A program made the translations under genes and the position numbers. DNA of 64,000 bases from Frankia sp. AgB32 (GTDB lineage: Bacteria; Actinomycetota; Actinomycetes; Frankiales; Frankiaceae), in the NCBI RefSeq assembly GCF_023243045.1, contig NZ_JALKFX010000001.1, positions 1 to 64,000 of the forward strand, read 5' to 3'. This document shows, one piece after another, positions 51,124 through 60,440 of this stretch (positions are counted from its first letter, which is position 1; each line of letters begins with the position of its first letter). The notes beneath the pieces were generated by a model that was given only the letters and a program-made list of their open reading frames with translations, was not told the origin of the DNA and did no database searches.

Positions 51124-51924
51124 ATGGCCACCCGTGAGCACTCCCCGGCCGGCGCCCCGATCTGGGTCGACCTGCTCACCTCCGACGCCGACCGCGCCCG
51201 GGCCTTCTACGGCGAGCTGTTCGGCTGGGAGGCGCCGGAGGGCTCCGCCGAGTTCGGCGGTTACGCCAGCTTCACCAAGGGCGGCGTCCAGGTCGGCGGC
51301 CTGATGCCCAAGCAGCCGGGGATGGAGGCGCCCGACGGCTGGTCGATCTACCTGTCCACGCCGGACGCGGAGAAGACCGTCGCCGCCGCGACGGAGCACG
51401 GCGGCGGCGTGATCGTGCCCCCGATGGCCGTGGCGGACCTCGGCGTGATGGCCGTCGTCACCGACCCGACCGGCGCCGCGATCGGCATGTGGCAGCCCGG
51501 GACCCACGCCGGGTTCGGCATCATCGCCGAGCCGGGCGCGCCGGGCTGGTTCGAGCTGTTCACCCGCGACCACCCCGCCGCCGTCGCCTTCTACCGCGAT
51601 GTCTTCGGCTGGGACGTCCACATGGTCAGCGACACCCCGGAGTTCCGCTACGCGACCTACGGCGAGGGCGAGGCCGCCTACGGCGGGATCATGGACGCGT
51701 CGGCCTTCCTGCCCGACGGCGTGCCCGCGCACTGGTCGGTGTACTTCGGCACGGCGGACACCGACGCCACCCTGGCGCAGGCCACCGCGCTGGGCGGCCA
51801 GGTCCTGCAGCCCGGTGAGGACACCCCGTACGGCCGCCTCGGCATCGCGGCGGACCCGACCGGTGCCGTTTTCAAGCTGATCGGGCCGAACGTCGCGCCG
51901 TCCACCCCGCCGGCCGCGAGCTGA
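51124..51924 (+). CDS. Tandem VOC/glyoxalase-fold protein
   Basis: A 266-residue protein with two vicinal-oxygen-chelate modules (about 10-125 and 138-260). Each starts with a WVDLLTSDADRARAFYGELF- or WFELFTRDHPAAVAFYRDVF-type strand and helix and ends with DPTGAAIGMWQ or DPTGAVFKLIG. Potential metal ligands typical of glyoxalase I are not clearly conserved, so it resembles the actinobacterial hydroxylase/27-kDa antigen Cfp30B group of unknown substrate. The ATG follows AAGGAGACACC. Convergent with threonine aldolase. Confidence 0.83.
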   Translation: MATREHSPAGAPIWVDLLTSDADRARAFYGELFGWEAPEGSAEFGGYASFTKGGVQVGGLMPKQPGMEAPDGWSIYLSTPDAEKTVAAATEHGGGVIVPPMAVADLGVMAVVTDPTGAAIGMWQPGTHAGFGIIAEPGAPGWFELFTRDHPAAVAFYRDVFGWDVHMVSDTPEFRYATYGEGEAAYGGIMDASAFLPDGVPAHWSVYFGTADTDATLAQATALGGQVLQPGEDTPYGRLGIAADPTGAVFKLIGPNVAPSTPPAAS

Positions 51925-52031
51925 TCCGGCCGACGCCGCGAACGGTCACCACCGGGGTCGAGCGCCGGCCCCGTTTCGCCCCGCGCGGTCGTCGCCCGTC
52001 GACGGACCGTCGCGGGGGAGGGCGCGCGGGA

Positions 52032-53141
52032 TCAGCCGGTCGACGGCTCGGCGCGCAGCAGGGTCGCGAGGACCGAGCCGGCCCTGCGGAGGCCGGCGTC
52101 GTCGATGTCGAGGTGGGTCACGAGGCGCAGCGTGGTCGGGCTGATCGCGCCGACCAGCACGCCGGCGTCGGCTGCCTGTCGGGCGAACCGGCCGGTGTCG
52201 GCGACGGCGACGAGCACCATGTTGGTCTCGACCCGCTTGGGATCGACGCGGTCGGGCGCGGCGTCGGCGAGCAGCGCGGCGAGTTCCGCCGCCCGCCGGT
52301 GATCCTCCGTGAGGCGCTCGAGGTGGTGGCGCAGCGCGTGCAGGCCGGCGGCGGCGAGCACCCCGGCCTGGCGCATCCCGCCACCCAGCCGGCGCCGCCA
52401 CTCCCGCACGGCGTCCTCCCGGCCGGCATCGCAGATCACCAGTGAGCCGACCGGCGCGCCCAGCCCCTTGGACAGACATACCGACAGCGTCGTGAACGGT
52501 TCGGCGAGCTGGCGCGGCTCGACGCCACCCGCGACGGCCGCGTTCCACAGCCGCGCCCCGTCGCAGTGCAGCACGATCCCGGCGGCGGTGGCGATGTCCC
52601 GCAGCGCCGTCAGCCGGGCCGGCGGGACGACCAGCCCGCCGGAGCGCGCGTGGGTGTTCTCCACGGCCAGCACCGCGGTGCGGACCATGTTGTAGTTCCC
52701 GGCGCCGCCGATGTCGTGCGCCCGGATCGCCGCGCTGACCTCGGCGAGGTCCGCGCGGTCGGCGAGGCCCGCCACGGTGCGCGTCTGCACGCCGCCGAGC
52801 GCCGCCAGCCCGCCCATCTCGTAGGTGACGATGTGCGCCTCGGTGTCGGCGATGATCTCGGTGCCGACCGCGGCGCTGGCCCGCAGCGCGACGAAGTTGC
52901 CCATCGTCCCGCTCGGGACGAACACGGCCACCTCGTGGCCGAGCAGGTCGGCGGCATACTCCTCCAACGCACGGACTGACGGGTCCTCGCCGTAGTGGTC
53001 GTCGCCGACCTCCGCGGCGGCCATCGCCCGCCGCATGTCCGCCGTCGGCTGGGTGACGGTGTCACTGCGCAGATCGATCGGGGCGCCGGCAGTGGGCGCA
53101 TCGCCCGTAGGGGATTCGTCACTCGATGCGTTGATGGCCAT
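52032..53141 (-). CDS. Low-specificity L-threonine aldolase
   Basis: A 369-residue fold-type I PLP enzyme cleaving L-threonine or allo-threonine to glycine and acetaldehyde. It opens DLRSDTVTQPTADMRRAM, with GDDHYGEDPSV, ENTHARSGG, HCDGARLWNAAVA and the PLP lysine Lys225 in VCLSKGLGAPVGS. The ATG at 53141 lies close before the conserved start; the open frame continues to 53231 with a Ser/Arg-rich leader that I consider non-coding. Convergent with the VOC gene. Confidence 0.9.
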   Translation of the reverse strand: MAINASSDESPTGDAPTAGAPIDLRSDTVTQPTADMRRAMAAAEVGDDHYGEDPSVRALEEYAADLLGHEVAVFVPSGTMGNFVALRASAAVGTEIIADTEAHIVTYEMGGLAALGGVQTRTVAGLADRADLAEVSAAIRAHDIGGAGNYNMVRTAVLAVENTHARSGGLVVPPARLTALRDIATAAGIVLHCDGARLWNAAVAGGVEPRQLAEPFTTLSVCLSKGLGAPVGSLVICDAGREDAVREWRRRLGGGMRQAGVLAAAGLHALRHHLERLTEDHRRAAELAALLADAAPDRVDPKRVETNMVLVAVADTGRFARQAADAGVLVGAISPTTLRLVTHLDIDDAGLRRAGSVLATLLRAEPSTG

Positions 53142-53668
53142 GTTTTGCGATGGTAGCCGGCTCGACCTGGAACGCATGTCCTCGCGGGTGGTGCTGTCCT
53201 CGCGGGTGGGGGGTACTACGCGGCGACGCATATCGGCGCCGTGTCCCGAACCGTCACCGCCGAAATGTTTTTATCGGTGGTTCGACTTCGGCCGCGGCGG
53301 CGGGGGAAGAATCTTCTTGAGGGGCCTGGCCACGTTCCTTTCGTCTGTCGGCCGGGTTGTCGACGAGAGCCACGTCAACGGGCCGATGGGTGGATTGACT
53401 GTGCGTAACCTGGGCGTACCTGTGCTTTTCCTGTGGGGTGGCCCCGACCTGGTGATATGTGGACGTCGCGTTTCTCTGCGGCGTGATCGGGTTGGCCTGA
53501 TCGGGTAATGTGGGACGCCTTTCTGGCCTGTGGCGGCGAACTGTGATAGCGCGGTGGTCGGCCGTCGTCGTCCCGGCCCGGCGCCGGTGGACACCGGCGG
53601 CAAGGGCCGCGTCTGGCGGCGAATGCTGATAGGTGTGTTGCCAACGACAAAGCCGAACGGAGACGCTG
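53142..53668. promoter_or_regulatory. Divergent intergenic region with direct repeat
   Basis: No convincing gene in about 520 bp. A 9-base direct repeat TGATCGGGT lies at 53484-53492 and 53498-53506, spaced 14 bp start to start, upstream of the enoyl-CoA hydratase; it could be a regulator site. Confidence 0.35.
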
Positions 53669-54454
53669 ATGAGCTCACAACCGCGGACACTGACGGTCGA
53701 GCGCGACGGAGCGGTGGCGATCATCACCCTCCACCGTCCCGACGCCGCCAACGGCATCACCCAGGAGCTCGCCGCCGAGCTGGGTCAGGCCGCCTACGAC
53801 TGCGCCGCGGACTCCGCCGTCCGGGCGGTCCTCCTGACGGGCAGCGGCCGGTTCTTCTGCGCCGGCGGCGACGTCAAGGAGATGGTGGGCTATGGCGAGC
53901 GCGCGGGCGCCGAGACGAAGAAGCTCGCCGACCTCCTGCACCGCGCCGTGACGTCGCTCGCCCGGCTCGGCACGCCCCTGATCGTCGCCGTCAACGGGAC
54001 GACCGCGGGCGCCGGGGTCGGGCTCGCGATCGCCGGCGACCTGGTCCTCGCCGCCGACACCGCGACCTTCACGCTCGCGTACACGAATGTCGGGCTCAGC
54101 CCGGACGGTGGCACGACGTTCGCGTTGCCGCGTCTGATCGGCCTGCGTCGCACCCAGGAGCTGCTCTACACGAATCGCCGGCTCTCCGCCGCCGAGGCGT
54201 TGGACTGGGGTCTGGTCACCCGCGTCGTACCCGCCGGCGAGCTCGCGGGCGAGGCGTTGGCGCTCGCCCACCAGCTGGCGGCCGGGCCGGCGGACTCGCA
54301 TCGTACGATCCGCCGGCTGCTGCTGGACACGTTCGACAACAGCCTGGAGACGCAGTTGGAACTGGAGGCGCGGGGCATCGCCGCCTGCGCGGAGACCGAC
54401 GGCCGGGAAGGCGCCTCGGCCTTCGTCGAGAAGAGGGCGCCGAAGTTCCACTGA
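53669..54454 (+). CDS. Enoyl-CoA hydratase/isomerase family protein
   Basis: A 261-residue crotonase-fold protein. The oxyanion-hole segments SGRFFCAGGDVKEM and NGTTAGAGVGLAIAGD, and the LSPDGGTTFALPRLIG region, are present. In the last, Asp and Gly occupy the site where hydratases carry the second catalytic Glu, so isomerase or hydrolase activity is possible. The ATG at 53669 follows GGAGACG. Short-chain acyl-CoA metabolism is the general role. It converges on the antiporter gene. Confidence 0.85.
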   Translation: MSSQPRTLTVERDGAVAIITLHRPDAANGITQELAAELGQAAYDCAADSAVRAVLLTGSGRFFCAGGDVKEMVGYGERAGAETKKLADLLHRAVTSLARLGTPLIVAVNGTTAGAGVGLAIAGDLVLAADTATFTLAYTNVGLSPDGGTTFALPRLIGLRRTQELLYTNRRLSAAEALDWGLVTRVVPAGELAGEALALAHQLAAGPADSHRTIRRLLLDTFDNSLETQLELEARGIAACAETDGREGASAFVEKRAPKFH

Positions 54455-54472
54455 CGGACCCGGCGGACGGCG

Positions 54473-55858
54473 TCAGGGCGCCGGCACCGGGATGCCGTCG
54501 CCGCGCTGGGCGGGGGGCGCGGCCGTCGCGCGTTCGCCGGGGCCGGCGAGGTTCCCGCGGGCCACGGTCCAGCGCAGCAGCGGCGGTGCCATGATCGACG
54601 TGGCCACCGCCACCAGCACCACGACCGTGTACCCGGCGGGGCTGATGACCCCCAGGCGCAGGCCGGTGCCCGCCACCACGATCTCCACGACCCCGCGAGC
54701 GTTCATGCCCGCGCCGAGGGCCAGCGACTCCCACCAGCTCAGCCGGCTCACCCGGGCGCCGAGCAGGGCGCCGAGGAACTTCCCGACCACGGCGACGACG
54801 AGCACGACGGCGGCGGCCGCGAGGACGCCCGGCCGCCGCAGCTCGGTCAGATCCACCCGCAGTCCGGCGGTCGCGAAGAACAGCGGCGCGAGCACCCCGG
54901 TCACCACCAGCCGCACCGGCGCGACCAGCCGGGGGTCGAAGGACCGGCGGGAGCCGATGACCATGCCGGCGACGAACGCCCCGAAGATCGCCTCCAGCTT
55001 CAGGGCCTGCGTCGCGGCGGCGCCCCCGAGGATCATCACGACGCAGGCCAGGCTCGCCGTGGCGGCCGGTGAGTCGGTGGGCGCGCGGCGTCGGCCCGCC
55101 CAGCCGAGCACCGTCTCGGCCACCGGACGCCCGACCACGACCGCGACCGCGACGGTGGCGAGGACGCACCCCACCGACGTGAGCACGTTGCCGGCGCGCA
55201 CCCCCGTGGTCGCCAGCGCCGACACCACGGAGAGCAGCAGCCAGCCGACGGCGTCGTCGACGGTGCCGGCGGCGAGGGTCAACTGGCCCGTCCGGCTGTG
55301 CAGCAGGTTCAGATCGACGAGGATCCGGGCGATGACCGGAATGGCGCTGACCGCCATGGCGACGCCGAGGAACATCGCGAAGACGCCGGTGTCGACGTCA
55401 CCGGACAGCAGGCCGGTGGGCAGCAGAAGGCCCGTGGCGATGCCGAGCCCGAGCGGGACGAGCAGGCCGCCGAGACTGACCTGCACGGCGGTCCGCCCGC
55501 GTCGCAGGACGCCGGCGACGTCCATCTCCGTGCCCGTCATGCCGACGAAGAGGATCACCCCGATCTGGCCCACCGCCTCCACCAGATGGAACTGGTTCGG
55601 GTCGGTCGGGAAAATCCAGTGCGCGGCACCCGGCGCTGCCTTCGTGAGCACCGATGGTCCCAGCAGGACACCCGTGGCCAGCTCGCCGACAACGGCCGGC
55701 AGCCCGATCCGCTCGGCGATCCGGCCGAGGACCAACGCTCCCGCCAGCAGTGTGGTGACGGCCAGCAGAAAAACCAGGAGGCTGTGCGGCGGAATAGCGG
55801 CCACTGGCCTTGTTGCCGCAGCCGTCGCGGCGAATGCCGCAGGGGAGTCGCCGACCAC
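54473..55858 (-). CDS. CPA2-type cation:proton antiporter
   Basis: A 461-residue, 12-13-helix Na+/H+ or K+/H+ exchanger of the CPA2 family. LPAVVGELATGVLLGPSVL is the N-terminal hallmark and GTVDDAVGWLLLSV carries the Asp pair of the ion site. There is no TrkA/RCK domain. I start at GTG 55858, six bases after GGAGG (TTGGAGGCTCGAC). The much longer open frame to 56212 would overlap the divergent nudC gene and is rejected. Role in pH or cation homeostasis. Confidence 0.88.
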   Translation of the reverse strand: MVGDSPAAFAATAAATRPVAAIPPHSLLVFLLAVTTLLAGALVLGRIAERIGLPAVVGELATGVLLGPSVLTKAAPGAAHWIFPTDPNQFHLVEAVGQIGVILFVGMTGTEMDVAGVLRRGRTAVQVSLGGLLVPLGLGIATGLLLPTGLLSGDVDTGVFAMFLGVAMAVSAIPVIARILVDLNLLHSRTGQLTLAAGTVDDAVGWLLLSVVSALATTGVRAGNVLTSVGCVLATVAVAVVVGRPVAETVLGWAGRRRAPTDSPAATASLACVVMILGGAAATQALKLEAIFGAFVAGMVIGSRRSFDPRLVAPVRLVVTGVLAPLFFATAGLRVDLTELRRPGVLAAAAVVLVVAVVGKFLGALLGARVSRLSWWESLALGAGMNARGVVEIVVAGTGLRLGVISPAGYTVVVLVAVATSIMAPPLLRWTVARGNLAGPGERATAAPPAQRGDGIPVPAP

Positions 55859-56132
55859 GTCGAGCCTCCAATCATTCCCGGCCACGCGGGAGAGTGACAG
55901 AAATGCTGCGGTCGGCGACCAGTATCGCAGTGCGGTGCGATCGCCGGTGCGGTTTCGTGGGAATGCATCAGTGGCGGACGCCGTCGTTTCGGCGCGGAAG
56001 CAAGCGGAGTTCGGAATTGGAGCTCCGGTGTCGGACGTCCTGTCGTCGGCCGGGGGAGGCCCGCCGGCTGGCCGTTCGGCGCCGCCGTGCCCGCGTACGG
56101 TGGGTGAGCGGCATGTGCTGGAGAATGTGGTT

Positions 56133-57161
56133 ATGACACATTTCGAGCTGGTTCGGACGCCGACGTTCGCCGGCGCCGCGCTGCTTCGGGACGAGCACCT
56201 ACGGCGCGACACCGGCCGGCAGAAGGACGGCTGGGCGAGCGCCCGGATCCTCGTCGTCGACGCGGACGCCCGCGTACCCGTGATCTGGCCGGAGCCGTCG
56301 CCGAGCCGTTCCGAGGAGCCGCGGCTGTGGACCCGGGCCGCGATCGAGCTGGCCGGCTCGCCGCCGCCGGACGCGATGCTGCTCGGCGAGGCCGACGGCG
56401 TCGCCTACTGGGCCCTGCGGGGCGACCAGGCGCAGGCCGGCGCCGGACCGGACGTGCGCTGGCTGAACCCGCACGCGTTCGGCGGCGAGCTGGGCGCGCT
56501 CGACGGCACCCTGCTGGCCGCCGCGGTCGCGCTGGTCCGCTGGCACGACGGCGCGCGGTACTGCGCCCGCGACGGTTCGCCGACCCGCCTGTCCAACGCC
56601 GGCTGGGCCCGGACCTGCGAGGTCAGCGGGCACGAGGAGTACCCGCGCACCGACCCGGCGGTGATCGTCCTGGTGCACGACGGTGGCGACCGGGTGCTGC
56701 TGGGGCGCCACGGCGCCTGGCCGCCGGGGCGGTTCTCGGTGCTCGCCGGCTTCGTCGAGGCGGGCGAGTCGCTGGAGTCCTGCGTGGCCCGCGAGATCGC
56801 CGAGGAGGTCGGGCTGGACGTCACCGACATCCGCTACCTGGGCAGTCAGGCATGGCCCTTCCCCCGGTCGCTGATGGTCGGCTTCCACGCGGTCGCCGAT
56901 CCCGCCCAGCCGCTGCGCCTGGACGAGGCCGAGATCCGCGAGGCGACCTGGCTCAGCCGCGACGAGCTGCGCCAGGCCGTGGCCCGCGGCGACTGGCGGA
57001 ACCCGCCGGACGGCAGAGACGGCAGCGACGGCAGAGACGGCAGCGACCGAGAAGGCATCGGGCGCGACGGGCGCGGCGAGGACGGCCCGCCCCCGCTCCT
57101 GTTGCCGGGCCGCATCTCGATCGCTCGCAACATGATCGACTCCTGGTTGGCCGCCGGCTGA
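56133..57161 (+). CDS. nudC: NudC-like NAD(H) pyrophosphatase with degenerate zinc ribbon
   Basis: A 342-residue Nudix hydrolase. The Nudix box runs from GFVEAGESLESC (206 on) to REIAEEVGL, and SQAWPFPRS (238-246) is the array typical of NADH pyrophosphatases (usually SQPWPFP). The zinc ribbon normally has two C-x2-C pairs; here only the first Cys of each survives (Cys144, Cys162) and Asp147 and Ser165 replace the others. An Asp/Gly/Arg-rich insert lies near the C-terminus. The ATG at 56133 is nine bases after GGAG. Activity on NADH is plausible because the Nudix part is intact. Confidence 0.85.
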   Translation: MTHFELVRTPTFAGAALLRDEHLRRDTGRQKDGWASARILVVDADARVPVIWPEPSPSRSEEPRLWTRAAIELAGSPPPDAMLLGEADGVAYWALRGDQAQAGAGPDVRWLNPHAFGGELGALDGTLLAAAVALVRWHDGARYCARDGSPTRLSNAGWARTCEVSGHEEYPRTDPAVIVLVHDGGDRVLLGRHGAWPPGRFSVLAGFVEAGESLESCVAREIAEEVGLDVTDIRYLGSQAWPFPRSLMVGFHAVADPAQPLRLDEAEIREATWLSRDELRQAVARGDWRNPPDGRDGSDGRDGSDREGIGRDGRGEDGPPPLLLPGRISIARNMIDSWLAAG

Positions 57162-57308
57162 CCCGCCCGGCCGTTCCTCCTCGCCGGACGGGGAGCCACC
57201 GCGGCGGTGCGCCGCGCCGGGTCGTGGGGCGCCGGGTCCGTGGGGCGCGGATCGGCCGTGTGCTGAGTAGTGCGCCGCGGCGCCCTCGGCCACCGTCTCG
57301 CGGCCGGC

Positions 57309-58565
57309 TCACCGGCCCGGACGGCCGGCGGCCGGCGTCGGCGGCGGGTCCGCGGCCCGCGGCACGGGCAGGTCCGTGGGTGGCGCCCGCCGCTCGGCGC
57401 GGGGCGCGAGCAGGGCCGCGCCGAGCTGGGTCGCGGCGACGCAGGCGACGGTCGCCGGCCAGCCGGCCGTCGTCCAGGCCAGGCCGATCAGCGTGCCCCC
57501 GAGGCTCGAGCCCAGGTAGTACCCGAGCAGGTACAGCGCCGACGCCTCCGACCGTCCGGTGCCCGCCCGGGCGCCGACCCAGCCGCTGGCCACCGAGTGG
57601 GCCGCGAAGAAGCCGGCGGTGAAGATCACCAGGCCGGCGAGGACGCAACCGAGGTTGCCCGGGACGGTCAGGGCGAGCCCGGCCAGGGCGGTCGCCACCG
57701 CGCCCAGCAGCACCCGCCGGCGCCCCCGCCGGACCGCCAGCCGACCGGCGACGGTCGAGCTCACCGTCCCGGCCAGATAGGCGGTGAACACCAGGCCGAT
57801 CGTGCTGCTCGGCAGGTTGAACGGCGCCTCGGTGAGCCGGTAGGTCAGGTAGTTGTAGGTCGCGACGAAGCCGCCCATCAGCAGCATTCCGACGCCGCAC
57901 AGGCGCAGGACGTCGCCGTTGCGCAGATGCTGGCGGATCACGCCGCCACGGCCGCTGCGGCCGGCGGCGGTGGCGCGGCGCCGGCCCGGCACGGTGGCGC
58001 CGAACACCACCGTGCAGACGGCGCCGAGGACCGCCACCGCGGCGACGGAGACCCGCCAGCCGCCGTGCTCGTCCAGCCCGGCCGGGACCAGCCGGCCGAG
58101 CAGGCCGCCGAGCGACGTCGCGGACACGTACATGCCGATCGCCGGCGCCGCGGCATCGGCACGCACCTGGTCGCCGACGTGCCCCATCGCCACCGCGACG
58201 ACGGAGGACAGCGCGACCCCGGCCGCGCCGCGCGCCACCAGCAGCAGCGGCAGGTTCGGCGCGGCGGCGCCAACCCCCACGCAGAGGCAGCCCGCCACCA
58301 GCCCCCCGATCATCACCGGCACCCGGCCGACCCGCTCGGCCAGCGCGGACATCGGCAGCACCGAGAGGGCGAGCGCACCGGTCGTCACCGACACGGTCAG
58401 GCTCGCGAGCGTCGCGTCGACTCCGAAGGTCCGCGCGATCTGCGGCAACGACGCCTGCGTCGAATACAGCATCGCGAACGCCGCGAGCCCCGCCGCGACG
58501 ATCGCGACCTGCAACCGCCGAAGCTCGCCCGATCCGGGCAGCAGCGGCGGATCGGGCGAGGTCAC
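57309..58565 (-). CDS. MFS transporter (AraJ/YnfM-like)
   Basis: A 418-residue major facilitator with 12 predicted helices. AFAMLYSTQASLPQIARTFG (helix 1), LPMSALAERVGRVPVMIGG with the D/E-R-x-G-R loop after helix 2, and GVIRQHLRNGDVLRLCGVGM at the domain linker are typical of drug:H+ antiporter-1 members such as YnfM. It starts at 58565 and ends with a Pro/Arg-rich tail. Substrate unknown. It converges on nudC; the 147-bp gap holds GC-rich imperfect repeats only. Confidence 0.88.
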   Translation of the reverse strand: MTSPDPPLLPGSGELRRLQVAIVAAGLAAFAMLYSTQASLPQIARTFGVDATLASLTVSVTTGALALSVLPMSALAERVGRVPVMIGGLVAGCLCVGVGAAAPNLPLLLVARGAAGVALSSVVAVAMGHVGDQVRADAAAPAIGMYVSATSLGGLLGRLVPAGLDEHGGWRVSVAAVAVLGAVCTVVFGATVPGRRRATAAGRSGRGGVIRQHLRNGDVLRLCGVGMLLMGGFVATYNYLTYRLTEAPFNLPSSTIGLVFTAYLAGTVSSTVAGRLAVRRGRRRVLLGAVATALAGLALTVPGNLGCVLAGLVIFTAGFFAAHSVASGWVGARAGTGRSEASALYLLGYYLGSSLGGTLIGLAWTTAGWPATVACVAATQLGAALLAPRAERRAPPTDLPVPRAADPPPTPAAGRPGR

Positions 58566-58612
58566 CCTGCCGACGCTAGGACGGTCCGGGCCCGGCCAGA
58601 CGTCTGTGTGGC

Positions 58613-58894
58613 CTACCAGGCAGACACCGGGATGTCGTCAGCTCGCCCGGTCAGAGGTGCACCAGCGGTCGCGGGAGGCGCCGCCGGGGCGGTGTTCGTG
58701 ACGATGTCGTACGCGGTGCCGGTCGTGTTCACCCGGACGGCCGAGTAGCTCAGGCCGGCGATCCGCGCCCCGTACTTCTGGAGCTGGTGCCGGCCGTAGC
58801 CGCCGACGGAGAGGATGACCTTGGTGTCCGCGCCCGATGCGCGGATGCGCTGGCCCAGGTCACGGGCATCGCCGACGTTCGCGTCGTACACCAC
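58613..58894 (-). pseudogene. 5'-truncated fragment of an unknown secreted or domain protein
   Basis: About 93 codons are readable (VVYDANVGDARDLGQRIRAS, then VILSVGGYGRHQLQKYGARI) with a clear third-position G/C bias and an in-frame stop at 58613, so it looks like genuine coding DNA. The frame stops being coherent exactly where the aldehyde dehydrogenase remnant begins on the other strand (about 58900), which suggests the 5' part was lost at a junction. I do not recognise the family. No ribosome site precedes the possible GTG at 58894. Confidence 0.5.
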
Positions 58895-58904
58895 GGTCTG
58901 GCTG

Positions 58905-59300
58905 GGGATGACGCTGGACTACTACGCGGGGCTCGCGGCCGAGTTCACCTTCACCGACACCCGGGCCGGCATGCTCGGCCCCGTGGTGGTGCGCCGCCAG
59001 TCAAGCTCGGCCCGGCGCTGCTGGCCGGCTGCACGGTGGTGCTCACGTGGTCCCGGCCGACCGGGCGGCCAGCGAGTACCTCGTCACCCACCCGGGCGTC
59101 GACTTCACCGACGTCGACCCGAGCATGCGCATCGCCCAAGGGTAGATCTTCGGCCTGGTGCTGACCGTACTCCCCTACGACGCCGTCGACATCGCCAACG
59201 ACACCCCCTACGGACTGTCCGGGTCGGCAACGTCAACGTCAACACCTTCATCCTCGACAACGTCGCGCCGTCCGGGCTCCGACCCGGTGGGTGGAGCGGG
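58905..59300 (+). pseudogene. Aldehyde dehydrogenase pseudogene
   Basis: Fragments of an NAD(P)-dependent aldehyde dehydrogenase occur in order but in different frames. LDYYAGLAAEFTFTD comes from the early helical part, PVKLGPALLAGCTVVL from the cofactor domain, ASEYLVTHPGVDFTDVD and MRIAQG, then an in-frame TAG (59143-59145, probably from GAG), IFGLVLTVLPYD, IANDTPYGLSG, and after a shift VGNVNVNTFILDN. The catalytic Cys region is deleted; about 130 codons remain of roughly 480. There are at least three frameshifts, a nonsense change and large internal deletions. Confidence 0.8.
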
Positions 59301-59398
59301 CTGTCCGGCGACCGATCCGCGCTGCCGTGTGGCCTGGCGGGGGAGTCGCCGGGCGCGGCTGACCCGCGGCACCGGCATCCGCGCCGATTGCGGCCGGG

Positions 59399-59971
59399 TC
59401 AGAACAGGGTCGGCGGCGGGGGTGCGATCGCGCCCTCGATCACGAGCATGCGGCGCTTCGTCTCGATGCCGCCGGGGGCCGAGAATCCGTGCATCGCGCC
59501 GCCGGCGGCCAGCACCCGGTGGCACGGCACGACGATCGGCACCGGGTTACGGCCCAGCGCCTGCCCGACCGCCTGCGCCGCGCCCGGCATCCCGAGCCGG
59601 GCCGCGACCTCGCCGTAGGTGAGCGTGCCTCCGGGCGGGATCGACCGGGTGACCTCGTAGACCCGCCGGTGGAACTCGGGCGCGCCGCTCAGGTCGACGC
59701 GCACGTCGGCCAGGTCGTCCGGCACTCCGTCGAGCAGCTCGACCATCCGGGCGATCGCCACCGCCACCTCGGCCGGCCGCGAGTCGTCGCCACCGTCCGT
59801 GATCTCAGGGCCGGTGGCGTGCGCGCGGGTGGCGAGGTAGCGGCGGAGCAGGGCGCGGGTCGCCGCGTCGCTGGCGGCGGGCAGCGCGACGGCGACCAGC
59901 CCGGCGTCACTCCATGCGACACCGCAGCGGCCGACCGCCGTGTCGAACAGCGTCATCCCCGTTTCCGCCAT
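59399..59971 (-). CDS. ogt: Methylated-DNA-protein-cysteine methyltransferase
   Basis: A 190-residue Ogt-type protein that removes alkyl groups from O6-alkylguanine by transfer to its own Cys150 in the motif IVVPCHRVL. The helix-turn-helix recognition part SIPPGGTLTYGEVAARLGMP and QAVGQALGRNPVP are intact, and the N-terminal domain FDTAVGRCGVAWSDAGL is normal. It starts at 59971. It is the one intact gene in a cluster of three pseudogene remnants. Confidence 0.92.
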   Translation of the reverse strand: MAETGMTLFDTAVGRCGVAWSDAGLVAVALPAASDAATRALLRRYLATRAHATGPEITDGGDDSRPAEVAVAIARMVELLDGVPDDLADVRVDLSGAPEFHRRVYEVTRSIPPGGTLTYGEVAARLGMPGAAQAVGQALGRNPVPIVVPCHRVLAAGGAMHGFSAPGGIETKRRMLVIEGAIAPPPPTLF

Positions 59972-60001
59972 GGCCTCATCGTGCCCGAGGGGTCCGACAG
60001 T

Positions 60002-60360
60002 TCACGGGAGAGCCGGCCGCGGTGGCGCGGGGGCCGATCCCGCCGCGTCCTTCAGGGCAGGCGTCTGCGCGACGAAGGCGTCCAGGCGTTCCCAGAGCAG
60101 GCGGCGGGTGGGCGCGAAGGTGTGCATGTGCGCCATCCGCCGCGGCCGGAACACGGCCACGTCCCGCGCCGCGATGAACGCGGCGGCCTCGGTGAGCAGC
60201 GGACGGGTGACGTCGCGCTCCCCGGACGCCAGCAGGACGGGCACGTCGACGGCGGCGACCTCGGCGGCGGCCAGCGGTGCCAGTTCCTCCACCCAGTGGA
60301 ACGCCCACGGCCAGTCGATGTCGGACAGGTCGTCGGCCCTCCCGCGGGTGCCATCCGGCG
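60002..60360 (-). pseudogene. C-terminal remnant of an alpha/beta hydrolase
   Basis: The frame reads DLSDIDWPWAFHW, then VPVLLASGERDVTRP and RPRRMAHMHTFAPTRRLLWE, with stop at 60002. These correspond to the last third of an alpha/beta hydrolase: the Asp in GERD and the His in HMHTF would be the acid and base of the triad. The nucleophile elbow and everything upstream are missing, and the frame runs out near the plus-strand gene at 60441. A short in-frame GTG at 60292 exists, but the product could not be an active hydrolase. Confidence 0.65.
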
Positions 60361-60440
60361 CGGGGCCGGCGCGTGGCGAGGAGCAGAGTTGGACCGGTGG
60401 CAGTGGAGGAAATCGGTCCTGAGGCCGGCGGCGGCGCGCG

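Noticed and set aside
54492..56132. N-terminal extension of the NudC frame
   Set aside because: It is antisense to the clear antiporter gene; the Nudix protein begins at 56133.
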